Source: Bacillus sp. 123MFChir2 (GTDB taxonomy: Bacteria > Bacillota > Bacilli > Bacillales > Bacillaceae_G). From it: DNA of 64,000 nucleotides. This document shows positions 7,986-15,950 of this stretch, in pieces; position 1 is the stretch's first letter; each line of letters starts with the position of its first letter. The DNA is taken from the NCBI RefSeq assembly GCF_000383235.1, contig NZ_KB910930.1, forward strand, positions 42,457-106,456, in the 5' to 3' direction. The translations under genes were made by a program, and so were the position numbers. The notes beneath the pieces were generated by a model. That model was not told the DNA's origin. It was given only the letters and a program-made list of their open reading frames with translations, and searched no databases.

Positions 7986-8130
7986 GACCTGCACTTGCTT
8001 GCTCCTTTTGTTTTAAAACATCGCATGTGGCAGAAAAAGGCCCTGACCGCTTCTACGCATGGACAGACGCTCTCGCCCACTGAAAAAGAAAAGGGTTTTT
8101 ATGTTAGTTTCTCAATTTGCATCTGTATAT
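7986..8130 (+). repeat. interspersed repeat family B, copy 2
   Basis: The left end is missing: the copy starts at the GCTTGCTCCTTTTG block. It keeps the core CGCATGTGGCAG...CTGACCGCTTCTACGCATG and ends with GTTAGTTTCTCAATTTGCATC, the alternative right end also seen in copies 3 and 9. Confidence 0.8.
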
Positions 8131-8251
8131 TTATATGGTTTACATCTCATTATCTGAATTTCACCAAGTATTAATCAGTTGCCTTCTTATTTAAAAACGA
8201 CTACAATTTTATTGTTATATAGGAACGAAAAAATAGAATAGGAGGGGAAAT

Positions 8252-9442
8252 ATGCCAAGGAAAGTATGGCTATTAGTAGCCGGGATGATTATTAATGTCA
8301 CGGGTGCTTCTTTTTTATGGCCTTTTAATACAATTTATTTACATGATCATTTAGGAAAGTCATTATCTGTGGCCGGAATGGTATTAATGATTAACTCGTT
8401 AACAGGAGTAGTTGGTAATTTACTCGGCGGTACGTTATTTGATAAATGGGGCGGATATAAGTCCATTTTAGTTGGAATTGTGATTACTTTATTATCAATT
8501 TTAGGTCTTGTATTTTTCCATGGCTGGCCACTTTATATTGTTTGGCTTGCGTTAATTGGATTTGGTTCTGGAATGGTCTTCCCGGCGATGTATGCGATGG
8601 TCGGAACGGTTTGGCCAGAAGGCGGCCGGAGAGCATTTAATGCGATGTATGTTGGACAAAACGTTGGGATCGCTGTTGGGACGGCGTGCGGTGGTTTAGT
8701 TGCTTCTTATCGCTTCGATTATATTTTCTTAGCGAACTTTATTTTATACTTTATCTTCTTCTTAATTGCTTTTATTGGATTCCGTGGTATGGAAGATAAG
8801 AAAGAGAAACGTGAAGCAGTCAAAGAAAAAACGAAAAACGGCTTTTCACTTACACCAGGATTCAAGGCGCTTCTTATTGTATGTGTAGCATATGCTTTAT
8901 GCTGGGTGGCGTATGTACAATGGCAAGGAGCGATTGCAACGCACATGCAGGAACTGAATATTAGTCTTCGCCACTATAGCTTATTATGGACGATAAACGG
9001 AGCGATGATTGTTTGTGCCCAGCCGCTAATAAGCATGATTATTAGCGCGATGAAACGTTCTTTAAAACAACAAATTATGATTGGAATTGGTATTTTCGCA
9101 GTGTCGTTTATCGTGTTAAGTCAAGCGCAGCAATTTACAATGTTCCTTGTCGCGATGGTGACATTAACAATTGGCGAATTATTTGTTTGGCCAGCTGTGC
9201 CAACGATTGCGAATATCCTTGCACCAAACGATAAGCTCGGTTTCTATCAAGGCGTTGTAAATAGTGCAGCGACTGTTGGAAAGATGTTTGGGCCGGTTGT
9301 TGGCGGAGCAATTGTTGATTTGTATAATATGGAAGTATTGTTTATAGCAATCATGGTCATGCTTGTAGTAGCTATTATCGCAACGAGTATGTATGATAAG
9401 AAAGTACGTGTTGAAGAAGCAGAAGAAAAAATTGCAGTTTAG
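8252..9442 (+). CDS. MFS transporter (12 helices)
   Basis: A 396-aa major facilitator protein with about 12 hydrophobic segments. The family motif between helices 2 and 3 is visible as GGTLFDKWGGYKS, and a charged central loop (EDKKEKREAVKEK) separates the two halves. It has a strong ribosome site (AGGAGGGG). No regulator or enzyme partner is adjacent, so the substrate cannot be inferred. It is transcribed toward leuS but is separated from it by the T-box leader. Confidence 0.85.
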   Translation: MPRKVWLLVAGMIINVTGASFLWPFNTIYLHDHLGKSLSVAGMVLMINSLTGVVGNLLGGTLFDKWGGYKSILVGIVITLLSILGLVFFHGWPLYIVWLALIGFGSGMVFPAMYAMVGTVWPEGGRRAFNAMYVGQNVGIAVGTACGGLVASYRFDYIFLANFILYFIFFLIAFIGFRGMEDKKEKREAVKEKTKNGFSLTPGFKALLIVCVAYALCWVAYVQWQGAIATHMQELNISLRHYSLLWTINGAMIVCAQPLISMIISAMKRSLKQQIMIGIGIFAVSFIVLSQAQQFTMFLVAMVTLTIGELFVWPAVPTIANILAPNDKLGFYQGVVNSAATVGKMFGPVVGGAIVDLYNMEVLFIAIMVMLVVAIIATSMYDKKVRVEEAEEKIAV

Positions 9443-9514
9443 TTTGACGGAACATGTAACTTGTTTTAGAATATACTTTAAATAACTCATATGTAATAAC
9501 AGTGAGAAGGAGTA

Positions 9515-9886
9515 GTAGTAATAGAAACTGGTTTAGAGAGTTGACGGTCGGTGCAAGTCAATCCACGTTTCGTTATGAACTCGCCTTTGAGTTGCAGTTG
9601 TGAAACAAAAGTAGCAATTGCCGTCCATCCACGTTACGGATCTAAGCGAATGTATATTAATGCTTGTTCAAAAAGGAGGATAAAGAGAGCAGAGCAGTTC
9701 GAGGCGCGGAAGCCAGGAGGACACGGAGTGTAGAGCGACTACATGAGTACCGGACTGGCAACGTAACGAAGAAATGCGATAGCTATCTTTACCGGACATT
9801 TTGAACATCCTTTATGACATTAATTTAGGGTGGTACCGCGGGAATCTATAACCTCTCGTCCCTTTCTGGGATGAGAGGTTTTTTGT
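9515..9886 (+). promoter_or_regulatory. T-box leader of leuS (leucine-specific) with an inserted module
   Basis: Stem I elements are present (GGTTTAGAGAGTTGACGGTCGGTG). The specifier region GAA-CTC-GCC has the leucine codon CTC at 9580-9582. A stem III-like hairpin (CCGT...ACGG) lies near 9620-9640. The T-box AGGGTGGTACCGCG is at 9827-9840, and the terminator ACCTCTCGTCCC / GGGATGAGAGGT plus a T run is at 9851-9886. Uncharged tRNA-Leu would pair with the specifier and the T-box bulge and prevent termination. The leader is longer than usual because about 165 nt (9655-9822) separate stem III from the T-box. A 60-codon ORF inside it is not a gene. Confidence 0.92.
9655..9822. repeat. extra module inside the leuS T-box leader
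   Basis: ATTAATGCTTGTTCAAAA at the left is matched by the inverted TTTTGAACATCC...CATTAAT at the right. GC-richer, structured DNA (GTTCGAGGCGCGG, CTACATGAGTACCGG) lies between them. It sits exactly between stem III and the antiterminator, where a short linker is normal. It could be an inserted foldback repeat or an extra stem of the leader RNA. Confidence 0.5.
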
Positions 9887-9931
9887 ATTTTTGGCGGTGA
9901 AAATATATAGAATTTGAATGGAGGGTATTTC

Positions 9932-12340
9932 ATGAGCTTCAATCATCAAGAAATTGAAAAGAAGTGGCAAGCGTATTGGGAAGAAAACAAAACATTCCGT
10001 ACGCCAGATGAAACAGACAAACCAAAATTTTACGCACTAGATATGTTCCCATATCCATCAGGTGCAGGGCTGCACGTAGGGCATCCAGAAGGGTATACAG
10101 CAACGGATATTTTATCTCGTATGAAACGTATGCAAGGCTACAACGTTCTTCATCCAATGGGATGGGATGCATTCGGTCTTCCTGCTGAGCAATATGCACT
10201 TGATACTGGGAATAGCCCAGCAGAATTTACAGAACAAAACATTAACACGTTCCGAAACCAAATTAAAGCATTAGGCTTCTCTTATGACTGGGACCGTGAA
10301 GTAAATACAACAGATCCAAGCTACTACAAATGGACACAATGGATCTTCTTACAGCTATTTGAAAAAGGATTAGCTTACGTAGATGAAATCCCTGTAAACT
10401 GGTGCCCAGCACTTGGTACTGTACTTGCGAACGAAGAAGTAATCGATGGCGTGAGTGAGCGCGGCGGACATCCTGTTGAGCGTCGTCCAATGAGACAATG
10501 GATGCTGAAAATTACAGCTTATGCAGATCGTCTGTTAGAAGATTTAGATGAGCTTGATTGGCCAGAGAGCTTAAAAGATATGCAGCGTAACTGGATTGGT
10601 CGCTCTGAAGGTGCTGAAGTTCACTTCAAAATTGACGGTACAGATGAGAAATTTACTGTATTTACAACGCGCCCAGATACACTATTCGGTGCAACGTACT
10701 GTGTACTGGCTCCAGAACATGCACTTGTTGCCGAAATTACAACAGAGAAGCAAAAAGAAGCAGTAGAAGCTTATATTGATTCTGTAAAAGCGAAGAGTGA
10801 TTTAGAGCGTACAGAGCTTGCGAAAGAAAAAACAGGCGTATTCACAGGTGCTTATGCGATTAACCCAGTAAACGGTGAAAAATTACCAATCTGGATCGCT
10901 GACTATGTACTTGCAAGCTACGGAACAGGTGCAGTAATGGCAGTTCCAGCTCACGATGAGCGTGATTATGAGTTTGCGAAAACATTTGATCTTCCTATGA
11001 AAGAAGTGGTAGAAGGCGGAGACATTACGAAAGAAGCACATACAGGTGATGGTGCACACATTAACTCTGCATTCCTAGATGGATTAAATAAAGAAGCAGC
11101 AATTGTGAAAATGATTGAATGGCTTGAAGTAACAAGTGCGGGAAATCAAAAAGTAACATATCGTCTTCGTGACTGGTTATTCAGCCGTCAACGTTACTGG
11201 GGTGAGCCAATTCCAGTTATCCATTGGGAAGATGGCACAATGACAGCTGTGAAAGATGAAGAATTACCATTAGTTCTTCCGAAAACAGAGAACATTCGTC
11301 CATCTGGTACAGGTGAATCTCCACTTGCGAACATTGATGAGTGGGTAAATGTTGTCGATCCTGAGACTGGTAAAAAAGGTCGTCGTGAAACAAACACAAT
11401 GCCGCAATGGGCAGGTAGCTGCTGGTACTACTTACGCTACATCGATCCAAACAACAGCGAAGCACTTGTCGACCCTGAAAAAGTAAAACAATGGCTTCCA
11501 GTTGATATTTATATCGGTGGTGCAGAGCACGCGGTACTTCATTTACTATATGCACGCTTCTGGCATAAAGTATTATATGATATCGGTGTTGTTCCAACGA
11601 AAGAGCCGTTCCAACAACTATTTAACCAAGGGATGATTTTAGGAGAAAACAACGAGAAAATGAGTAAATCAAAAGGTAACGTTGTAAATCCTGATGATAT
11701 CGTAGCGAGCCATGGTGCAGATACACTTCGTCTATACGAAATGTTTATGGGACCATTAGATGCTTCGATTGCTTGGTCTGAAAATGGCCTTGACGGAGCT
11801 CGTCGTTTCTTAGATCGTGTATGGCGTCTATTTGTTCAAGACAATGGTGAACTAAGCGAAAAAATTACAGATGCACCAAACAAAAATCTTGAAAAAGTAT
11901 ATCACCAAACAGTGAAAAAAGTAACAGAAGACTATGAAGAGCTTCGCTTTAACACTGCAATTTCTCAAATGATGGTATTCATTAACGATGCATATAAAGC
12001 AGAAACTCTTCCGAAAGAATATGTAGAAGGTTTCGTAAAAATGTTAGCTCCAGTTGCACCGCACGTTGCGGAAGAACTGTGGAGCAAGTTTGGATATAAC
12101 GAAACAGTTTCATATGTAAGCTGGCCAACATTTGATGAGTCTAAACTTGTAGAAGATGAAGTGGAAATCGTTGTTCAAATCATGGGTAAAGTACGTGCAA
12201 AGTTAACAATGAAAAAAGACGCATCAAAAGAAGAAATGGAACAACTTGCAGTTGAAGCAATTAAAGAACAAATTGAAGGGAAAACAGTTCGTAAAGTAAT
12301 TGTTGTTCCTGGAAAACTTGTAAATATCGTAGCAAACTAA
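9932..12340 (+). CDS. leuS: leucine--tRNA ligase
   Basis: An 802-aa class I aminoacyl-tRNA synthetase of the expected bacterial LeuRS length. The HIGH motif appears as HVGH (in [13 protein letters not shown]) and the KMSKS loop as EKMSKSKGN. The CP1 editing domain is present ([13 protein letters not shown], then [12 protein letters not shown]). ATG 9932 (MSFNHQ) with GGAGGG upstream is preferred over the in-frame ATG at 9914. Expression is controlled by the T-box leader in front. It charges tRNA-Leu with leucine in the cytosol. Confidence 0.98.
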   Translation: MSFNHQEIEKKWQAYWEENKTFRTPDETDKPKFYALDMFPYPSGAGLHVGHPEGYTATDILSRMKRMQGYNVLHPMGWDAFGLPAEQYALDTGNSPAEFTEQNINTFRNQIKALGFSYDWDREVNTTDPSYYKWTQWIFLQLFEKGLAYVDEIPVNWCPALGTVLANEEVIDGVSERGGHPVERRPMRQWMLKITAYADRLLEDLDELDWPESLKDMQRNWIGRSEGAEVHFKIDGTDEKFTVFTTRPDTLFGATYCVLAPEHALVAEITTEKQKEAVEAYIDSVKAKSDLERTELAKEKTGVFTGAYAINPVNGEKLPIWIADYVLASYGTGAVMAVPAHDERDYEFAKTFDLPMKEVVEGGDITKEAHTGDGAHINSAFLDGLNKEAAIVKMIEWLEVTSAGNQKVTYRLRDWLFSRQRYWGEPIPVIHWEDGTMTAVKDEELPLVLPKTENIRPSGTGESPLANIDEWVNVVDPETGKKGRRETNTMPQWAGSCWYYLRYIDPNNSEALVDPEKVKQWLPVDIYIGGAEHAVLHLLYARFWHKVLYDIGVVPTKEPFQQLFNQGMILGENNEKMSKSKGNVVNPDDIVASHGADTLRLYEMFMGPLDASIAWSENGLDGARRFLDRVWRLFVQDNGELSEKITDAPNKNLEKVYHQTVKKVTEDYEELRFNTAISQMMVFINDAYKAETLPKEYVEGFVKMLAPVAPHVAEELWSKFGYNETVSYVSWPTFDESKLVEDEVEIVVQIMGKVRAKLTMKKDASKEEMEQLAVEAIKEQIEGKTVRKVIVVPGKLVNIVAN

Positions 12341-12341
12341 T

Positions 12342-12374
12342 GAAAAAGGGCACCTATTTTAGGTGCTCTTTTCA
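12342..12374 (+). terminator. leuS terminator
   Basis: GAAAAAGGGCACCT / AGGTGCTCTTTTC forms a stem directly after the stop codon. Confidence 0.85.
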
Positions 12375-12474
12375 TGTTTTAAGCGGGATGAAAGAGTTGA
12401 ATTTTAGCATAGACAAACACCTATTTTTCTTTTTGCAATATGATAACATCGACACGTTAAATTAGGAGGAAGAG

Positions 12475-12720
12475 GTGAACGGAATGAATTATTATGAACA
12501 ACGACAAATGCCTAGTCCATACGGTATGGGGGGATTTCCACAGGCGCAAGTAGGACATTATCCGCATGGAGGCTATCCTTATGGTTATCATCATGTGGGA
12601 TATCATCCATATCATCATCATCATTATCCTTATCATCACCATGGCTATCAACACGTTATTTATCATCCGCATCATCATCACCATGGCCATCATTATGGCA
12701 TGCCGTATCAAGGACAATAA
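12475..12720 (+). CDS. His/Tyr/Gly-rich protein, possibly spore coat
   Basis: A 78-81-aa protein made mostly of His, Tyr, Pro and Gly, with runs HPYHHHH, YPYHHHG and HPHHHHHGHH. Such low-complexity His/Tyr-rich proteins are common among Bacillus coat and exosporium proteins, where Tyr is cross-linked, and the His runs could bind metal. The assignment is by composition only. Two starts are possible: GTG 12475 (5 nt after AGGAGG) or ATG 12484 (14 nt after it). It stands alone between terminators. Confidence 0.6.
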   Translation: MNGMNYYEQRQMPSPYGMGGFPQAQVGHYPHGGYPYGYHHVGYHPYHHHHYPYHHHGYQHVIYHPHHHHHGHHYGMPYQGQ

Positions 12721-12743
12721 AATGCAAAATTTATCAACTATGT

Positions 12744-12775
12744 AAAGTCTCCTTCTATGTAAGGAGATTTTTTAT
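12744..12775 (+). terminator. terminator of the His-rich protein gene
   Basis: AAAGTCTCCTT / AAGGAGATTTTTT, with a T run, follows the gene by about 24 nt. Confidence 0.75.
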
Positions 12776-12808
12776 TTGGGAATGATAAAGAAGAAGGAGG
12801 TGTTACAT

Positions 12809-12913
12809 ATGGGAAAATGTAGAAGTAACAATACTGGTCAAAGACAGCCTAATTTCGAGACAAATGCTTCGAAAGGAAAGCAACCCCAAATGGGAGATTC
12901 GAAAAAGAAATAG
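12809..12913 (+). CDS. very small hydrophilic protein (34 aa), spore-protein-like
   Basis: This short ORF starts MGKCRSNNTGQRQPNFE and ends QMGDSKKK. It has an excellent ribosome site AAGGAGG 8 nt before the ATG and a terminator right after the stop, so it is very likely expressed. Composition (Gln, Asn, Lys, Gly; no hydrophobic core) resembles the minor small acid-soluble spore proteins of Bacillus. I cannot assign it to a named Ssp family. Confidence 0.6.
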   Translation: MGKCRSNNTGQRQPNFETNASKGKQPQMGDSKKK

Positions 12914-12914
12914 A

Positions 12915-12948
12915 GAAAAGGAGCCATTTAACAGGTGGCTCCTTTTCA
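12915..12948. terminator. bidirectional terminator
   Basis: GAAAAGGAGCCA / TGGCTCCTTTTC separates the 34-aa gene from the convergent MazG-like gene and can serve both. Confidence 0.8.
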
Positions 12949-12956
12949 AATGGAAA

Positions 12957-13379
12957 TCATATATTATTTTTTGCTTCTTGACGCTGACGTTCAATTTCGG
13001 CGCGAAGTTGTGGCTCTGGCGCTTCCCATCCTTCTGGTTTTAAAATTTTGCCGTCACCTTCGCGGAAGCGTGGTTTGCCGTCTGGGAATAATTTGGCCAT
13101 GTTTGCATTGTTTACAATCTCAAACCCTTTATCAGGACGGACACCCATTTCTGCAAATGTTCCAAATGCAAAGTAAATTAAGTCAATTAATGCATCATAC
13201 TGATCTTCTACTGTGTTTGCTTCTAGGAACTCTTCTAGTTCTTCTTGCATGAAGCTTGCGCGAATTTTTGCGCGCTCTTCTGTTAATTTTGTTGGTGTAT
13301 CTGCAACAGGGTGACCGAACACTTCATGCATTTTTGCAACAAGTTCGTACCCTTTATCTAAACCTTTTTCGTTTGTCAT
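12957..13379 (-). CDS. MazG-like / PRA-PH superfamily nucleotide pyrophosphohydrolase
   Basis: A 140-aa all-helical protein with the metal-binding pattern of the MazG/PRA-PH superfamily: EELEEFLEA in one helix and YDALIDLIYFAFGTFAEMG in the next, where E-x2-E and the Asp residues hold Mg2+. Family members hydrolyse NTPs to NMP and pyrophosphate, or act in histidine biosynthesis. No his genes are nearby, so a house-cleaning role is more likely. A pyridine of unknown function cannot be excluded as substrate. Confidence 0.7.
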   Translation of the reverse strand: MTNEKGLDKGYELVAKMHEVFGHPVADTPTKLTEERAKIRASFMQEELEEFLEANTVEDQYDALIDLIYFAFGTFAEMGVRPDKGFEIVNNANMAKLFPDGKPRFREGDGKILKPEGWEAPEPQLRAEIERQRQEAKNNI

Positions 13380-13464
13380 GTTGTTTCATCCTCTCTCGTT
13401 CTTTTCCGATTGTTATTGTAACATGATTTCGGTTAGGGCAGTGCACATTCTACTTTTACAAATG

Positions 13465-13647
13465 CTATTCTTTTTTTTCTGTTAAGGATAGCGCGATATC
13501 TATTCCAAACATTCCAATGATAAGTATCGGTACTGTTACAAGTAGATAACGTGTAAGGGAAGCATTTTTTAAATATGTATGAGCAAATAAAAAGACAGTA
13601 CAAAAGAGAATGACATGTAACATAGGTTTTATTAATTTTTTAGGCAT
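13465..13647 (-). CDS. small membrane protein (60 aa)
   Basis: Two hydrophobic helices (about residues 9-25 and 34-53) with short basic ends (MPKKLIKP, LTEKKE). No family is recognised. A GGGGAGGGGAT stretch precedes the ATG on the minus strand, which supports expression. Confidence 0.5.
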   Translation of the reverse strand: MPKKLIKPMLHVILFCTVFLFAHTYLKNASLTRYLLVTVPILIIGMFGIDIALSLTEKKE

Positions 13648-13757
13648 GAGATCCCCTCCCCCATTTCAGATGCTTACCTTTTAGTATATGGAATGAAATG
13701 TAATATGAAAAGCCGTTTGGTGTTTGATCCTCTTTCCAATTAAGAGGATCAAATCAT

Positions 13758-14864
13758 TTACTCAATAACTCCTGAATTTGTAATATCAACCTCATACTGT
13801 ACTTTTACAGGAACGTCTTTGTACATTTTTCTCCATTCCTTTAATTTAAACGGTCGGTAATGCTGTTTAAATCTAGCACCTAAAGCGAGTGGATCTGCAC
13901 CTAGAGATTGAAGCTTTTTAACTAATTTTTCTCCATCTGCATTCAAGCTCTTTACAATGTCTTTTCGTATTTTTTCAACATTTTTTTTGTTTTCTAAGTT
14001 TGTATGTTTCGAAATCTCCTGAATACGAGCTGCCATTTTTACGCGAATAACAAAGGAAGGCTTTCCATCCTTTACATATACATGGTAAGAAGGGGAAGAA
14101 CGAATATTGTTAATTATCGTATAGCCTAACTTTGTTTTAAATTCATGTGAGTCCAGTTGACTTTTCTCGAGCAGCGTTTTAAAAAGAAACATATCTTTTT
14201 CTTCTACTTTTCCGACATATTTATCTTGTTTGAAAAGAGCCATACTTGTAACTTTAATGCTTTTCTTTTTTTTCTTTAATATAGGCATATACGTATCTTG
14301 TCCGTCACGATAATACCGGAAAGTTTGCATGTATAAATTATCGTTTGGTACGACACCTGTTTTCATATTCTGTTCTAACATTTTTTTAATATAGATTGCT
14401 ACGTTAGAAGCAGTGTTGTATTTGCCTGATAAAAGTTTTTCACCTTCTCCATTTCCGCCTCCCTGAAGGATACCAACATATACTAAGTTCCCGATATTTA
14501 CATCACGAAGAAGCGTATCAAATACACCAGAGAGGCCTTTTTTAGCCAATTTTTCTGTGAAAAGAGTAATGCGTATTTGTCCGCTTGCAAGAGGTTGTCC
14601 AGATTCTAAAGAGGTTGTTGTTTTAACTTGCTTAATTGTATTTCCATAGCCTTGAAGTACTTGTACTTTATTCCCTTTTCTTTGAATTGGACAAACGTAA
14701 GTTACTTTCAATCTTCCATGGTCTGAACCTGCATCTGAAGCAACATCAAAAACAGCCCCTTGAATGAGGCTAATATCGTCAACGATACTTTTTGGGACAC
14801 ATGCTGTTGTAAAAAGTAAGCAAAAACTAAAAAGGAATATTACTTGTTTCTTAATGTTTTCCAT
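13758..14864 (-). CDS. gerIC: spore germinant receptor subunit C (lipoprotein)
   Basis: A Ger(x)C-family protein of 368 aa. The N terminus is a lipoprotein signal with lipobox TTAC, placing Cys at about residue 22, so the mature protein is lipid-anchored outside the inner spore membrane. The body fits GerAC proteins (LYMQTFRYYRDGQDTYMPIL; a C-terminal domain ending in VQYEVDITNSGVIE). The start at 14864 (MENIKK) gives a proper signal peptide; an upstream ATG at 14921 does not. It overlaps the B-subunit gene by 25 nt and ends the A-B-C operon. It is named by similarity to gerI of B. cereus (gerH of B. anthracis). Confidence 0.88.
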   Translation of the reverse strand: MENIKKQVIFLFSFCLLFTTACVPKSIVDDISLIQGAVFDVASDAGSDHGRLKVTYVCPIQRKGNKVQVLQGYGNTIKQVKTTTSLESGQPLASGQIRITLFTEKLAKKGLSGVFDTLLRDVNIGNLVYVGILQGGGNGEGEKLLSGKYNTASNVAIYIKKMLEQNMKTGVVPNDNLYMQTFRYYRDGQDTYMPILKKKKKSIKVTSMALFKQDKYVGKVEEKDMFLFKTLLEKSQLDSHEFKTKLGYTIINNIRSSPSYHVYVKDGKPSFVIRVKMAARIQEISKHTNLENKKNVEKIRKDIVKSLNADGEKLVKKLQSLGADPLALGARFKQHYRPFKLKEWRKMYKDVPVKVQYEVDITNSGVIE

Positions 14865-15934
14865 TTCTTTTTCACCCACATTATAAGAAATAAGATTGGG
14901 ATGTACACAAAAACAATCCAAAAGCTTCCTTTTGAGACTTGACTAATAAAATTATTAATGTCATGCCGTTCTATTAGGAGTTGTGAAATAATGACAGTTA
15001 TGAATAATAAAGAAAGTAATATGTACTTTTGTTTTACATGAAAGACTTCGTGTAATCCTCTTGTTGCAGCCCATAATGGTAAGATAATACTTGTAATGAC
15101 AATGAGTGCATAGCCCGAAATCGCAATATATTCTAGACGCTCAATGAAAGGAAGATGAATGACTTGTGTGATAGAGAGCTGTGACCAAATTGTTTTTGAC
15201 AATTGTTTTTCGCTAAAAAAAGCAAAAGCAAGGATTGTACTTAATAAATATAAAAAGTTAGAAAATAAAACACCATATTGTGCAAATTTATGAGATTTCT
15301 CAGGCGTTTTGACAAATGGATACATCATCAAAATAACTTCAAAACTAATCATTGTATAAGTTGATGCTTGAGCTGCTTTTAAAATCTCTCCAAAAGAATG
15401 AGAAAATACAGGCAATAGATTTCCGAAATTTCCATATTTAATGACCACAAATAGCAGCATGATATATCCGCATGTAGCAACGACAGAAACAACACAAATG
15501 CCGGTCATAACCCGGAAGCCGGATGAAATAATATAATAGCTAAGTATGGATAAAAAGATTGTTAATTTCCATGTAGCTGCTGTTGGGAACATCCAAACTT
15601 GAATAATTTCTACGTACGTGCGCATAACGGAGACGCTGACAAGAAAGAAATATGCCATAAAAATTACATTGCATGCATTGCCTATCCACTTTCCAAATAG
15701 ATTTTGATGTAATGTAATCAAGTTTCCATTTATGCTTTCTAATAAACGGTATATCATCCACATAAGAATATGAATGATGATACCTGCAATAAGAACCCCC
15801 ATCCATGCATCGTATCCGGCAGCTTTTGCAATAACACGTGCAAATCCAAGAACACCAACACCGAATTGCGCGCTATGGACTAAGAAAAAAACAAAAATGG
15901 GAGATACTTTATAGTTGGTTTTAACTGTACTCAT
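14840..15934 (-). CDS. gerIB: spore germinant receptor subunit B (amino-acid-permease-like)
   Basis: A 364-aa protein with about ten hydrophobic helices, of the GerAB family (APC-type permease fold), which forms the germinant-binding membrane subunit. ATG 15934 (MSTVKTN) is preceded by GAGGAG at 6-7 nt and is preferred over the in-frame ATG at 15958, which overlaps the A gene. It ends inside the C gene. It works with subunits A and C in the inner membrane of the spore to sense germinants (inosine or amino acids for gerI as known from B. cereus). Confidence 0.88.
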   Translation of the reverse strand: MSTVKTNYKVSPIFVFFLVHSAQFGVGVLGFARVIAKAAGYDAWMGVLIAGIIIHILMWMIYRLLESINGNLITLHQNLFGKWIGNACNVIFMAYFFLVSVSVMRTYVEIIQVWMFPTAATWKLTIFLSILSYYIISSGFRVMTGICVVSVVATCGYIMLLFVVIKYGNFGNLLPVFSHSFGEILKAAQASTYTMISFEVILMMYPFVKTPEKSHKFAQYGVLFSNFLYLLSTILAFAFFSEKQLSKTIWSQLSITQVIHLPFIERLEYIAISGYALIVITSIILPLWAATRGLHEVFHVKQKYILLSLLFITVIISQLLIERHDINNFISQVSKGSFWIVFVYIPILFLIMWVKKKWKTLRNK

Positions 15935-15950
15935 ATGCGCTCCTCGCTTT

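Noticed and set aside
9551-9733. 60-codon ORF in front of leuS
   Set aside because: It lies within the T-box leader, has no ribosome site and crosses conserved RNA stems.
10263-11597. Minus-strand ORFs across leuS
   Set aside because: Codon-shadow ORFs opposite a highly conserved gene; no ribosome sites or protein-like patterns.
12457-12717. Met/Ile-rich minus-strand ORF opposite the His-rich protein
   Set aside because: It is the complement of His codon runs (CAT read as ATG), without ribosome site.
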